From Tridacna crocea (lineage: Eukaryota > Mollusca > Bivalvia > Cardiida > Cardiidae): a stretch of 64,000 nt of DNA. The notes below the pieces were generated by a model. That model was not told the DNA's origin. It ran no database searches and saw only the letters and a list, made by a program, of their open reading frames with translations. The DNA lies in NCBI GenBank assembly GCA_943736015.1, contig OX031064.1, positions 30,937,361 through 31,001,360 on the forward strand, in the 5' to 3' direction. Positions 26,801-32,545 of this stretch are shown in pieces; positions within the stretch are counted from its first letter, which is position 1, and the number at the start of each line of letters is the position of its first letter. The translations under genes and the position numbers were made by a program.

Positions 26801-29800
26801 AATATATATTCCTGCATTATTTTGGTGCTACGGAATTGACCAATTACTCAGGGTTACGTATATTCATAATTATGATGAGCATATTGCCACTTTTTTTTTT
26901 CCAAGCAGAACTAGTACCCACGTGGACTAGAGTATTTGTATGTGCCTATATGATAAGTAGCATGTCAATAAGTGAGTTCGAAACAGTAACAAGATTTTCG
27001 TACTCTCATCCATACGACCATCTCGCTCTGGATCAGATGGCGGCGAGAATTCAAGACATAAATGTATACATCATCGGATGTAGCTTCTGCACTTTCGTTT
27101 CGACATAAGCCATCCAGTCTGCATACTATGGGTTGCAAACTATTCTCTTCGAATCTTAACTGTCCTTGTCTGTCTGTCTGTCTGTAAGCACCTTATTTTT
27201 ACTATTGCATAATTGTTCTCTAGATACTTGACACTGTGTTATAACAAAAATATTGTACAATCTTTGTAATTTTTTTTTTCTTTAATCTATGATGTTTGTA
27301 TATTAGAATTAATCTCTGTAAAGAGGAAATAAAGAGAATAATAATAATAATGTACAGCTGCACATTATAGAGATTCATTGTGGTAAGTTTGAACTTTATT
27401 TCAATGAAAACTGTAGGAGTTGCGCACACAAGAAATTGGTATGGACAGACAGGCAGACCAGGGATCTTATATATATATACATGTATATATAAGATCCCTG
27501 GGCAGAATGACCTAGGTCATATAAACATAATACAACCCTTGGGCATATAATAATGAAAAAAATGGAAATCACTTGTTACTTTGGAAATATTCTATAGAGC
27601 AGTTTCAAGACTATATTTAGTTAAAGTACATTAAAATAAGGGAGAGAAAGAGTTCCTAAAGACAAAATGAGACAGAGAAGGGCGAATGAGAGAAAGAAAT
27701 ATTTATCTATGCCTTACACTAGGCATAACTGGCAAAATAAAAATTAATTCATCAAAACAATACTAAAATTGAATGTATATACATGTACAATCAGGTCATA
27801 AAAAAATTGTACTGTGCTGACTGTGCATTCCAATCTTGGATGTGCAATGATATTTTCTGAACTATCATGACCAAAACATTCTTCATATAAATATGTTAAG
27901 TATCTGGGTCTACTATAGTGACACAACATATCATTTTTCCTTCATCTGACACCCCTTAACCCTTTTTCACACAATCCTGTGGTTTGATCTTTACCAAACA
28001 ACAAATTTTTACACTGGTACAAATTGAAAGCACCTGTAGATGACAAAATAAATGTAACTCAACAATCGAAATGGTTTCAAGCAGGGTAGAATATTATGGG
28101 AAAAGAAAAAAATGCTAGTTTTTTTTTTCTACACAATGTTTTCAAAATGCTCCTTTCTCAGGGATTATTGGAAGTGGTTAACTTGAAAAACAGGTCATTT
28201 GAAAATATTGTTGGAATAGTAGAAAATGCTCGTAACCAGCATACTCTCCTTGTCCCATAAAGTTTTCTATCCTATCACAAGCAACTACTATCATGCATGT
28301 CACACTTACTTTGTCGTCTGCAAATGCTTACAATTCGGACAATTTCGGTACAATTTTGTCGTTCAGTAAAGACCTAATTTTAGACTTGTCCAAATTGGAA
28401 GCATTTGAAGATGACAAATTACAAATGAGCCATACTCTGTGAAAAAGGAACTTAATGCATCTGCGAAAAGTAGCCCTACTGATCAAGTTCAGCCTGTGCT
28501 GGCTTAACACTGATGTTTTTTGTTAGGCCTTGATCGGTAATGGTGATTAAGATCTTAAGGAAAATATCTTTGAAGTATACGATAAATCTTGTCAACCCTT
28601 TATGAAGAAATATCTTATCTTGTAAGCTTTATTAATTCTCTTTCTGTTACCTTGTTCCGCTGGTTTCTATTTAATCAGATTACGACTGTTTCGTACTACG
28701 ATTCGTACCCGATATTTTATTCGAAGTCCTTCTTCGAGTTTGGCATTCATGTACAGATTTCAAAGAGATTCTTGTATTTTTATTAATTTACATATGCGAC
28801 GAATACAATAAGTCTTGACATACATTTATCTTCAAATCATTTCTTGTTCTATCAAGTGAAATATCGCCGATTGTATCACAAGAAACTTGAAAAATCGTCG
28901 TTTTCTTAATCTGTCAAATTCTCCTTTGAAGAGAGTATTTCACGGTAAAGGCTAAAGCATGGACGACTTTCATTGATGTTCGAACGCGGAAAAACAATTA
29001 ACCGGAAAGTTTAAAATGCACGGGAAAAATTAAATCTGTATTCCATCATCATCAACATCATCATCATCATTATCATAATCATTACCATTAATTGTATCTG
29101 TGCTACAAAGTATCACTAAATGGAGGTACAATAAAGGCAGAACAACGCTCAATGATTGAAATTATTTCATTTAAATAAGTACATAATTATTTTTCCTTGC
29201 TTTGCCTGGATTTTTATTTTTAATCTACTAATGTTCATCACATGTGATCTATTTTGGATATTGTTAGTTCTTTATGATCTCACTGATTTCATGATGTAGA
29301 TCCGTTTTGTTTAATATTAGAATGGAAGTCATCTGTAGCATTGCCAAATACTGAGGGAAATGGGGAAGAACACTTTTTGTAATCTGTACACCTATCGATC
29401 CATCCATTCATCGTCTGTTCGTCCGTCAGTTTTTCCATCCATCCATCCATCCATCCATCCACTTTTTCTGGTGTCCAAACACGAACTGTGCAGTCGGTAC
29501 ATTTTGCAGAACCCAATAAACCCCCGTTCAACCATGATGGCAATGATACAGTAAAGATTTATGTTAATACGTGATGTAAACGCTAAATTCAGATATTTGT
29601 GCAGCCAAATTTTGATAAAAGCGGTTCACAAAAGAATACTGACGGGTTGACACTGTTTCTCCATGCAGACACTAAATTCGGCATAATTGACTGAACTACT
29701 TTTTTGTTCTGACAACAAATGAATAAATAGAAATTTGTGATAGGTCAAAACTGTAGACATGTTTATTTTCAGGACCCCTGCCTAAATATTGTTGCAGTCT

Positions 29801-31572
29801 ATCTCTTTAAAGGTATTCTTGTTTCGTCTGGCAGTTTACTGCACTACTCGGCAAACTTCTGATGGTCTGTTAGACCACAGTTTGAAGCTCTATCACGGAA
29901 CACTGAAATTGTCCTTGTTCGATCGTCGAACACATACAGTACACTGGTGCATCGCCTGTGTATCACGATACAGAGGAAATCCCCAAATGTGCTATTTATA
30001 GTAACAGTGTCCGGTAATGAACATTTCGTTATTCTTAAGTTTCAGAAGCCTATGTATAGACTGGAAATCGGCTGATTTGTCTCGGACGACTGCAGACTAA
30101 GTAAATATATTCAAAGGCCAAATCGCTTCTACACACGATATCATTTCTCTGGAAAGAAAATTGTTATTATACAAAGAGTGTTTTTTTTTTCTAAGAATTG
30201 CGGCAGGTGAACAATACCTTATGTAATCAGGTCACGTGATAAATAGCTCGTGATAGAATGGGAGACACGAACATGCGTTTCGACAGGAAGTGACGAGCAT
30301 ACATTCAACATTCTTTTGACTTCCGTATCATTCCCTCTAAGATTGCAAGAACAAGTTAGATCTTTTCTACAGTTAAAGTACTAGATCTAAATAAACAACA
30401 GAAAAGGCCGATTTTTTTTTACAGGAAGGGTCATATAAATTCTACATCATTTGCTCTGTAAACAGGGGGTTTGACGCAACTGCAAAAAAAGTATAGACTC
30501 AGGTCAGTCTGCGCAGTTCGCACAGACTGACCTGGGTCGATATTTTTTTTGCTGTTGGTGAGTTTTCTTGCATATCTAAGGACCATTTATCCTCAGGATT
30601 CTGCCTGTTTTTACACATAACGGATTTCACGAAGCATAAACCCATTACCACACAATCCCTACTTTTGACGCCCCTGAGAAAGAAGCCTTCTGAAAACACT
30701 GTGGGAAAAGGAGAAAATGCTGGTAACCAGCATTTTCTCCTTTTCCCACAGTGTTTTCTACCCTTACCAGAACAAATTTCTATTTTTGAGTCACGTTTAT
30801 TTTGTCGTCTGCAAATGCGTTCAGTTTGGACCAGTCTAAAATTTTCTCGTGTGGTAAAGAGTTAAATCATGTGATGACACTTGGTATAAAGCTTCACGAA
30901 AATTGGCTGAACTTTCTTTTGATACAGCGTGGCTCTTATATTTTGCGCACACTATAGACCATACTATACCTAACGAAACTTTGAAATCGCGCTACTTTTT
31001 TCCAGGTCTTCTATGAATTTATACGTATCTTTGAATTTGCGTAGCAATTCGCAGGTTATAGAAACCAGCCTGGGCACGTATTTCACCAACTATTCTTAAG
31101 AACGTTCTTTGTCTTAGTCTCCGAGATTTGTCCAAATTTAAAAGTAACGCAGTTTCTGATTGGCTAAACCATTTAGTTTAGCCAATCAAAAGCTGTTTTA
31201 CTTTCAAATTTGGAAAAATATCCAGAGGCTAAGGCAAAGAATGTTCTTCAGAATTGTTGGTGAATACGGACCTTGCAGGGTGTTAGTCTTGATCTAAATC
31301 TATTGATTTTTTTTTTCATCGACAAACGAAAATTTTTCAAAAATACTGCGCGAAATACAGAAAGAAACACAAAGAAAGCCTTTTTAGGTGCAGTGGCCAC
31401 TGTGGTATATATCTAAAATGATGTTTAAAGTGTTCTCAACCCAAGGCAAACCATAAACACAACTCTTCACGTAAATTACGTTACTTACCCAAATCCCGAT
31501 ACACAAAACAAATAAAAAATATAAAACAACACTCAAAATATCTGCCCAGTGCTTTAATCCTGCCTCCGCCAT
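2676..31572 (-). CDS. SLC5-family sodium/sugar cotransporter, 5' 11 exons (3' end outside window)
   Basis: This gene encodes a multi-pass plasma-membrane Na+-coupled sugar transporter (SLC5/SGLT family, closest by eye to SLC5A9/SLC5A10). Eleven exons join in phase: 31489-31572, 21573-21644, 20422-20526, 19832-19891, 15039-15143, 12941-13046, 11612-11692, 9512-9714, 8259-8394, 3668-3775 and 2676-2826. Together they give 1211 nt (403 codons plus 2 nt). The family signature [14 protein letters not shown] is present. The residues that bind sugar in human SGLT1 (N78, H83, E102, Y290, W291, K321) are matched by N61, H66, E85, Y267, W268 and K298, so a working sugar site is likely. Human SGLT1 has 664 residues, so roughly 260 C-terminal residues are missing; I found no further exon in 1-2675. 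All introns are GT-AG except the intron after exon 8, which is GC-AG. The exact substrate cannot be told from sequence. Confidence 0.93.
3064..3278 (+). mobile_element. M1 MITE with shortened hairpin
   Basis: Both ends and TTAA flanks are intact. The hairpin is reduced to one half (ATGCTGGTGATCACAATG). It lies in the SLC5 intron between exons 10 and 11. Confidence 0.8.
3668..3775 (-). CDS. SLC5-like exon 10
   Basis: This exon has 108 nt with no long open frame around it. It encodes the cysteine-rich extracellular loop [18 protein letters not shown] and then [14 protein letters not shown]. Five cysteines and SNIAYP match SGLT proteins. The acceptor is GATCGCAG and the donor AAAAG|GTTAGC, phase 1 at both ends. 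Confidence 0.87.
3803..4223 (+). repeat. R5 interspersed repeat (~420 bp)
   Basis: Landmarks: TGTGCATGTCATATTCTTTG, GCTCCAGATTTCTCTAAACT, GTTTGAAATTCAAAGCAAC and AATGCCATCTAGCGGGAGAT. Four other copies are in the window. No protein is encoded. Confidence 0.75.
4277..4496 (-). mobile_element. M1 MITE, diverged
   Basis: The left B end is weak (TTAACCATTTACC). The hairpin is good and the right A end is eroded into the next copy. Confidence 0.65.
4493..4646 (-). mobile_element. M1 MITE, internally deleted
   Basis: B end at left, A end at right. One hairpin arm and the adjoining B arm are missing, leaving about 154 bp. Confidence 0.75.
4661..4908 (+). mobile_element. M1 MITE, tripled hairpin arm
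   Basis: The ends are CCCTTTCC-type. The right hairpin arm is partly duplicated (CAGTATTTTCTCC followed by CCAGCATTTTCTCC). Confidence 0.8.
5128..5410. mobile_element. M1 MITE with two B ends (fully palindromic)
   Basis: Both sides carry the B terminus (ACCAAACGACAAAATTTTAG at left; AATTTGTCGTCTGCAAGTGC and its continuation at right). The whole 283 bp is therefore one long inverted repeat. Confidence 0.8.
5483..5703. mobile_element. M1-related MITE with different hairpin core
   Basis: The outer plan is kept (CCCTTTACC...GGGTTAA and AGAAAACATTGTG) but the core hairpin is ACAAAAGGTGACATTGCTCG. A matching copy lies at 40229-40457. Confidence 0.75.
5755..5980 (+). mobile_element. M1 MITE, full
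   Basis: Both ends and a complete hairpin are present. The right TTAA is shared with the next copy. Confidence 0.82.
5977..6150 (-). mobile_element. M1 MITE, internally deleted
   Basis: The B end at left is good. One hairpin arm is missing and the A end at right has lost its terminal bases. Confidence 0.7.
6241..7868. mobile_element. Pearl/HINE-like element 1 with 166 bp tandem core
   Basis: It starts AACAAGAGGGCCAAGATGG. A subterminal GCTCACCTGA is repeated inverted as TCAGGTGAGC at the far end. The right end has a hairpin (TGAGCAC-GTT-GTGCTCA) and ends CTAA. The core has about seven units (landmark GCAAGTAGCCCCCATTCAC at 6456, 6621, 6787, 6953, 7119, 7285 and 7451). A GACGGAC run at 7760-7815 precedes the end. 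This plan fits pearl/Helentron-associated elements known from bivalves. No coding capacity is seen. Confidence 0.8.
7934..8219. mobile_element. Family A element, short complete copy
   Basis: This copy is about 286 bp without a tandem core. The ends are inverted (GCATATGCGCCTGAAG versus CCCTTTGGGCATATAATGC). It lies in the SLC5 intron, 40 bp from exon 9. Confidence 0.7.
8259..8394 (-). CDS. SLC5-like exon 9
   Basis: This exon has 136 nt beginning [11 protein letters not shown] and continuing [18 protein letters not shown]. The closing helix ends MVSRILYT. K298 matches SGLT1 K321. The acceptor is TTGATCAG and the donor ACACAG|GTACC, phase 1. A family A element ends about 40 bp downstream in the intron. 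Confidence 0.92.
8458..8632 (+). mobile_element. M1 MITE, degenerate, no hairpin
   Basis: Recognisable only by CCCTTACCACA, CCTCGGAAACACTGC and the B-arm GTCTGCAAATGCTGTCAATT. Confidence 0.5.
8672..8752 (+). repeat. tRNA-like SINE head
   Basis: CTGGTCGCTCATTGGTAGC resembles a pol III A box and GGTTCGATTCT is a good B box about 40 bp later. The cloverleaf is imperfect, so it is a tRNA-derived repeat, not a tRNA gene. Confidence 0.5.
8841..9067 (+). mobile_element. M1 MITE, full
   Basis: CCCATTACCACAAAATCCC at left and GTTTGGTAATGAGTTA at right, with a good hairpin. The TTAA flanks have mutated. Confidence 0.8.
9275..9502 (+). mobile_element. M1 MITE abutting SLC5 exon 8 donor
   Basis: A complete copy with an intact hairpin. 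Its B end stops about 8 bp from the GC splice donor of exon 8 (9510-9511). Confidence 0.83.
9512..9714 (-). CDS. SLC5-like exon 8, GC donor
   Basis: This exon has 203 nt (to residue 272). It encodes [18 protein letters not shown], a cysteine-bearing extracellular stretch (NTTCGLPR) with a possible N-glycosylation site, DAFGLLRD, and a helix ending [10 protein letters not shown]267 and W268 match the sugar-site YW of SGLT1. The donor reads CAG|GCAAGA, a non-canonical GC site in good consensus context. Frame continuity with exon 9 (DQ|IMVQRCL) fixes it. An M1 MITE end lies about 8 bp inside the intron. Confidence 0.9.
10390..10742 (-). repeat. R5 interspersed repeat, inverted copy
   Basis: CATTATCTCCCAATAGATGG through GACATACACAGACAAT is the reverse complement of the 3803-4223 order. 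Confidence 0.75.
10997..11223 (+). mobile_element. M1 MITE, full
   Basis: TTAA flanks with CCCTTTCCCACACAATG at left and TAGTCTGGTAAACGGTTAA at right; a good hairpin. Confidence 0.83.
11233..11512. mobile_element. M3 MITE (inverted ends with GGGGGCTTAATGCAT)
   Basis: The left end is GCTCTGGCAAAAGGGGGCTT and the right end is GTGCATAAAGCCCCC, ending near GGCTCACATG. The interior carries CCTGATCAGCCTGGCCAGAG, an imperfect 'CAGCCTG..CAGGCTG' palindrome typical of the family. Confidence 0.65.
11612..11692 (-). CDS. SLC5-like exon 7
   Basis: This exon has 81 nt encoding [20 protein letters not shown] and onward. The GGL-x-AV-x-YTD-x-x-Q motif is a hallmark of SLC5 proteins. It starts in phase 1 after TTTTTTGTAG and ends in phase 1 before GTGAGT. 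Confidence 0.92.
12211..12652. repeat. Long inverted repeat (foldback), ~210 bp arms
   Basis: The left arm (12211-12418) and right arm (12446-12652) are near-perfect reverse complements around a roughly 27 bp centre. Landmarks are TAACACATCAAGCAAATCCC and GGTCACGTATTAACGG in the right arm and their inverses at left. Both outer ends carry (CAA)n/(GTT)n. There is no coding capacity; the matching open frames in the two arms are mirror artefacts. Confidence 0.9.
12941..13046 (-). CDS. SLC5-like exon 6
   Basis: This exon has 106 nt (residues 143-177 plus one base). It encodes [16 protein letters not shown] and the next helix, ending ITAVFTIFG, matching SGLT helices 4-5. It ends in phase 1 with a donor TTTG|GTAAAT. 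Confidence 0.92.
13163..13300. mobile_element. M2 palindromic MITE
   Basis: The arms are TTCTGATTGGCTAAACCAT and ATTTGGTTTAGCCAATCAG. Outer parts read CGACCATTCTTAAGAATG and, at the far right, GATGGTTGGTGAATAC. A complete relative is at 31070-31268. Confidence 0.75.
13290..13660. repeat. Tandem repeat, 93 bp unit, 4 copies
   Basis: GGATGGTTGGTGAATA recurs at 13340, 13433, 13526 and 13619. The unit is the right arm of the M2 palindrome, so the element's arm has been amplified. The open frame across it exists only because 93 is divisible by three. Confidence 0.9.
13777..13925 (-). mobile_element. M1 MITE, partial
   Basis: B end at left (TTAACGCTTTCCCAAATGAC), a damaged hairpin and no A terminus. 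Confidence 0.55.
14418..14533 (-). mobile_element. M1 MITE, B half only
   Basis: ACTCTTTACAAAATGACAAA through GGGTAGAAAAC; the hairpin and A half are gone. Confidence 0.55.
15039..15143 (-). CDS. SLC5-like exon 5
   Basis: This exon has 35 codons (residues 108-142). It begins [14 protein letters not shown], the conserved T-[LM]-P-[EQ]-Y loop of SLC5 proteins, and is followed by a hydrophobic helix. The acceptor is TTCCAG and the donor TCG|GTGAGT, phase 0. Confidence 0.92.
15626..15840 (+). mobile_element. M1 MITE, left part, interrupted by pearl-like element 4
   Basis: The copy runs from CCCTTTACCACACAATGC to TTTGTCATCT. Its last bases (TAAAGGGTTAA) reappear at 17253-17263 after the inserted element. 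Confidence 0.82.
15841..17252. mobile_element. Pearl/HINE-like element 4, different core, inserted in an M1 MITE
   Basis: It starts AACAAGAGGGCCATGATGG and ends with the hairpin ATGAGCACTTTGTGCTCAG, then GTGAGCTAA, like the others. The core is unrelated: about eight units of roughly 145 bp with landmarks CTCTAGAGCGTACA and CAAACATTCTGACCAAG. The flanks are two parts of one M1 copy. Confidence 0.8.
17253..17263 (+). mobile_element. M1 MITE, terminal bases after inserted element
   Basis: TAAAGGGTTAA is the missing right terminus of the copy at 15626-15840. Confidence 0.7.
17426..19575. mobile_element. Tandem-core element with GC-rich inverted ends
   Basis: The left end TATCCCCCGCCG is inverted at the right end as CGGCAGGGGATA, which also forms a hairpin. 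The right two-thirds (about 18540-19480) is six units of about 157 bp. A (GGACGGAA)n run lies at 19493-19536. It sits in the SLC5 intron between exons 4 and 5. Confidence 0.75.
18540..19480. repeat. Tandem array, ~157 bp unit
   Basis: The units contain ACAAAGGGCAATAACTC, GTGCACTGCACTTCTCC and TTTTGGAGATATGCTC. The CTCCTTAAT landmark recurs near 18622, 18782, 18936, 19091, 19249 and 19406. The unit is clearly related to the core at 23220-24160. Confidence 0.85.
19832..19891 (-). CDS. SLC5-like exon 4
   Basis: This exon is exactly 20 codons (residues 88-107), reading [20 protein letters not shown]. It aligns without gaps to SGLT helix 3 (the ...LGWLFVPIYIKAG region). The acceptor is TTCTTGTAG and the donor GGG|GTAAGT. 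The longest open frame across this stretch is a different frame; the splice sites decide the reading. Confidence 0.88.
20091..20246 (+). mobile_element. M1 MITE, A end lost
   Basis: Half hairpin (CAACATTTTCTCCTTTTCCC) and a good B end (TTTTGTCATTTGGTAAAGAG). Confidence 0.65.
20422..20526 (-). CDS. SLC5-like exon 3
   Basis: This exon has 35 codons (residues 53-87): [19 protein letters not shown] followed by a helix ending LFEWI. It holds the sugar-site equivalents N61, H66 and E85. The donor is ATT|GTGAGT, phase 0. Confidence 0.92.
20549..20757 (+). repeat. tRNA-derived SINE, complete
   Basis: The head CTGGTCATGAGGTAGAGCG, an anticodon-like CCTCATAACC and the B box GAGTTTGATACCC are followed by a roughly 130 bp body ending CTCAATCGATGTAAAATAAA. 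A second copy is at 36213-36405. Confidence 0.72.
20774..20999 (-). mobile_element. M1 MITE, full
   Basis: B end at left, A end at right (GGGGGTTAA), with a hairpin carrying several mismatches. Confidence 0.78.
21209..21438 (-). mobile_element. M1 MITE, full
   Basis: TTAA on both sides, complete hairpin, B end at left. It lies in SLC5 intron 2. Confidence 0.83.
21573..21644 (-). CDS. SLC5-like exon 2
   Basis: This exon has 24 codons (residues 29-52). It carries a basic loop (KKKKGNVE) and then the SLC5 signature [11 protein letters not shown]. The acceptor is TTCTGCAG and the donor GCG|GTAAGT, both phase 0. A family A element begins about 15 bp upstream of the acceptor. Confidence 0.9.
21659..21715. 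mobile_element. Family A element, left part (split by the LINE)
   Basis: CAAGAGTTTCGCAAAGAGGC through TCAGCGAAATGG matches the left end of family A. The rest resumes at about 27350 after the LINE tail. It starts about 15 bp from the SLC5 exon 2 acceptor. Confidence 0.7.
22174..23019 (+). pseudogene. LINE endonuclease domain remnant
   Basis: This is the longest intact frame of the element (281 codons). It covers most of the endonuclease/exonuclease/phosphatase fold: [28 protein letters not shown] and [11 protein letters not shown]. The first strand (LATWNVCG) lies upstream behind a stop at about 22095, so the ATG at 22174 is not the true start. Confidence 0.8.
23118..24405. mobile_element. 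Family A element with satellite-like core, inserted in the LINE
   Basis: The element is bounded by inverted ends (TATACGCCCGAAGGGG at the left, CCCTTCGGGCGTATA at the right). The centre (about 23220-24160) holds six tandem units of about 156 bp. The right part carries GGAGATTCATTGTGGCAAG and a GACGGACAGA run. LINE coding sequence is in frame on both sides (ANYK...KAKRIF), showing insertion after the LINE arrived. Confidence 0.75.
23220..24160. repeat. Tandem array, ~156 bp unit, inside family A element
   Basis: Six units each contain AACAAAGGGCAATAACT, GCACTGCACTTCTCC and AGTTATGGCCTGGACAAA. The CTTCTCCATAATG landmark recurs at about 23450, 23608, 23763, 23919 and 24073. Confidence 0.85.
24844..25705 (+). 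pseudogene. LINE reverse transcriptase remnant
   Basis: Two frames (to 25182, then 25199-25705) hold RT blocks: the fingers motif [18 protein letters not shown], the palm motif [11 protein letters not shown] and the QGILQGG loop. The active-site box has lost one aspartate. A frame break at about 25182 separates the fingers from the palm. Confidence 0.82.
25768..26669 (+). pseudogene. LINE C-terminal region remnant
   Basis: Two frames continue the element after the [22 protein letters not shown] at about 25900 matches the 'LYGSEIW' block after LINE RTs. A zinc-knuckle-like CNQC...CP follows near 26510. The 3' untranslated part runs to an AAT-rich tail at about 27350. Confidence 0.7.
27350..27552. 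mobile_element. Family A element, right part (split by the LINE)
   Basis: CATTATAGAGATTCATTGTGG and CAACCCTTGGGCATATAAT match the right half of the copy at 7934-8219. It also contains a perfect palindrome at about 27462-27502. Confidence 0.7.
27462..27502. repeat. Perfect AT-rich palindrome
   Basis: GGGATCTTATATATATA and TATATATAAGATCCC face each other around ACATG. It is inserted in the right half of a family A element. Confidence 0.85.
27957..28180 (-). mobile_element. M1 MITE, diverged
   Basis: B terminus (TTTACCAAACAACAAATTTT) follows a stray A fragment; the hairpin is degraded. Confidence 0.6.
28179..28376 (+). mobile_element. M1 MITE, diverged
   Basis: Old copy with AATATTGTTGGAATAGTAGA and a weak B end (GTCGTTCAGTAAAGACC). 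Confidence 0.6.
28428..28560. mobile_element. M3 MITE, half
   Basis: GAGCCATACTCTGTGAAAAA, CTTAATGCATCTGCG and TTCAGCCTGTGCTGGC. Confidence 0.5.
29393..29462. repeat. (CATC)n microsatellite
   Basis: Imperfect then perfect CATC repeats. Open frames here reading DGWMDGWM on the minus strand are artefacts of the repeat. Confidence 0.9.
29463..29545 (-). pseudogene. Possible WD40-repeat fragment
   Basis: Read on the minus strand, 29540-29463 gives [20 protein letters not shown] followed by PEK. This resembles a WD repeat end (LxSxSxDxTVRVW). Only one repeat is seen and it runs directly into the microsatellite. It may be a stray exon fragment or chance similarity. Confidence 0.3.
30455..30620. 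mobile_element. M3 MITE with central palindrome
   Basis: GGGGGTTTGACGCAACTGC left; the centre is a perfect hairpin AGGTCAGTCTGCGCAG / TTCGCACAGACTGACCT. Confidence 0.65.
30637..30865 (+). mobile_element. M1 MITE, full, young-looking
   Basis: CCCATTACCACACAATCCC and CTCGTGTGGTAAAGAGTTAA ends, with a near-perfect hairpin. It lies about 620 bp upstream of the SLC5 donor of exon 1. Confidence 0.85.
31070..31268. mobile_element. M2 palindromic MITE, complete
   Basis: GGGCACGTATTTCACCAAC at left and TTGTTGGTGAATACGGAC at right, with the central TTTAGTTTAGCCAATC palindrome. It lies in the region upstream of the SLC5 exon 1 donor. Confidence 0.78.
31489..31572 (-). CDS. SLC5-like exon 1 (start codon)
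   Basis: This exon gives 28 codons beginning [14 protein letters not shown] and runs into the first membrane helix ([14 protein letters not shown]). The ATG at 31572 sits in a GCCATGG context and is the only start that leaves a typical short SLC5 N terminus. The donor is TGG|GTAAGT, phase 0. Intron 1 (21645-31488) holds the LINE nest. Confidence 0.88.
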
Positions 31573-31860
31573 GGCTTGATGGTGATAAATACGTGATGTT
31601 ACCTTATGTTTCCAGAACTGTTTGTTATCTCATACCGGTACACTCTTATCTCCACAAGTCAACCGCTTTCTGCTGACGACTATATGGATTACAATTGCAG
31701 CCCTCATTAGAAGAGAATGGGTTTTCTTCCTTTGCCACATTGTTTTGAAAACGATGTTTGCGACGCCGAAAAAGAACAACGTGGATTAATCCCTCTGGAT
31801 GATTGCTTCAGGACTGGAAAGCAAAGCAGTGATTGCGCCCTGGTGACCTAGTACAACTGC

Positions 31861-32190
31861 GTTGTCTGCGCATGTCATATTCTTCGAAGATTCGACCTGT
31901 CTGCTATGAGGCATTACCGACCACATATACTGGGGAAAAGTAGGGCCTACACCGAAGCTAATACCCAAGCCTGTACGGGCTGTTTTAATAAGTGGCCGAT
32001 GCATAGGTTACACGATGGCTGATCATAGCTGAAGTAATCGCACAAGGTAGCGCTTTGTGGAGTAAATGTTCACTTGATTTTGAAATTCAAAGCAACGGTT
32101 GTCGTTTTGAAAAGTAGTCCGGTTCCGTACCCAGAATGCTCAAGTTAGATAGATACGTATTTGTAGAATGCCATCCAGCAGCAGATAATG
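31861..32190 (+). repeat. R5 interspersed repeat
   Basis: GTTGTCTGCGCATGTCATAT through GAATGCCATCCAGCAGCAG. It lies just upstream of the SLC5-like start codon and could contribute to its promoter region. Confidence 0.7.
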
Positions 32191-32304
32191 TGTGCTGCTG
32201 TGTTTTCGGCAAAGCGACACCAGAGTCCGCATTTTCGAGCTACTCTCGACATTTTAGTCCAATTTTCAAGAATTCTTGAAAAAAATGGAAAGTAACAGCA
32301 TTTC

Positions 32305-32545
32305 TTATGGACCACACTAAACGCTTTGGCCAATCAGAAATTGCCTTACTTTCTAAAATCCAAATTCAGAGCAGGAAAGAAAGAATGTAGCTTGGAATGG
32401 AAAGTGCATCTAAATTAGGCTGTATCGCAATTTCTGATTGGTTAAACCGAACGATTTAGACAATCAGGAATTGCGTTACTTTCTAAATCCAGAATTAGAC
32501 TTGGAGAGTAAAAATATCATGAACATTCATAGGCTGGTGAACACC
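32305..32545. mobile_element. M2 palindromic MITE, rearranged
   Basis: Two TTTGGCCAATCAGAAATTGC-type arms and GGCTGGTGAACACCTGCAGG are present in a disturbed order. Confidence 0.6.

Larger units (their letters stand above)
21716..27350 (+). mobile_element. Degenerate non-LTR retrotransposon (endonuclease + reverse transcriptase)
   Basis: An apurinic-type endonuclease begins near 22040 ([10 protein letters not shown]), continues as ITEHKLT, and then runs through the open frame 22174-23019 with IIGDLNAE and SDHIPN. Reverse transcriptase follows in broken frames: [20 protein letters not shown] at about 24950, [13 protein letters not shown] at 25205 and [16 protein letters not shown] at 25387. 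The catalytic YxDD box reads LADVI, so the second Asp is lost. A cysteine/histidine knuckle (CNQC..H.. CP) lies near 26510. There are several frameshifts and stops, and the tail is (AAT)n. A 1.29 kb family A element interrupts it at about 23118-24405. It is dead. The clade is uncertain (I/jockey-like by eye). Confidence 0.85.
28561..30450. other. Intronic DNA with only simple repeats
   Basis: Holds (CAT)n at 29041-29095, the CATC array and the WD-like fragment. Otherwise no exon or interspersed family is recognised. It is part of SLC5 intron 1. Confidence 0.4.

Noticed and set aside
26770..27108. 112-codon plus-strand open frame as a separate gene.
   Set aside because: It lies in the 3' region of the dead LINE and shows no family similarity.
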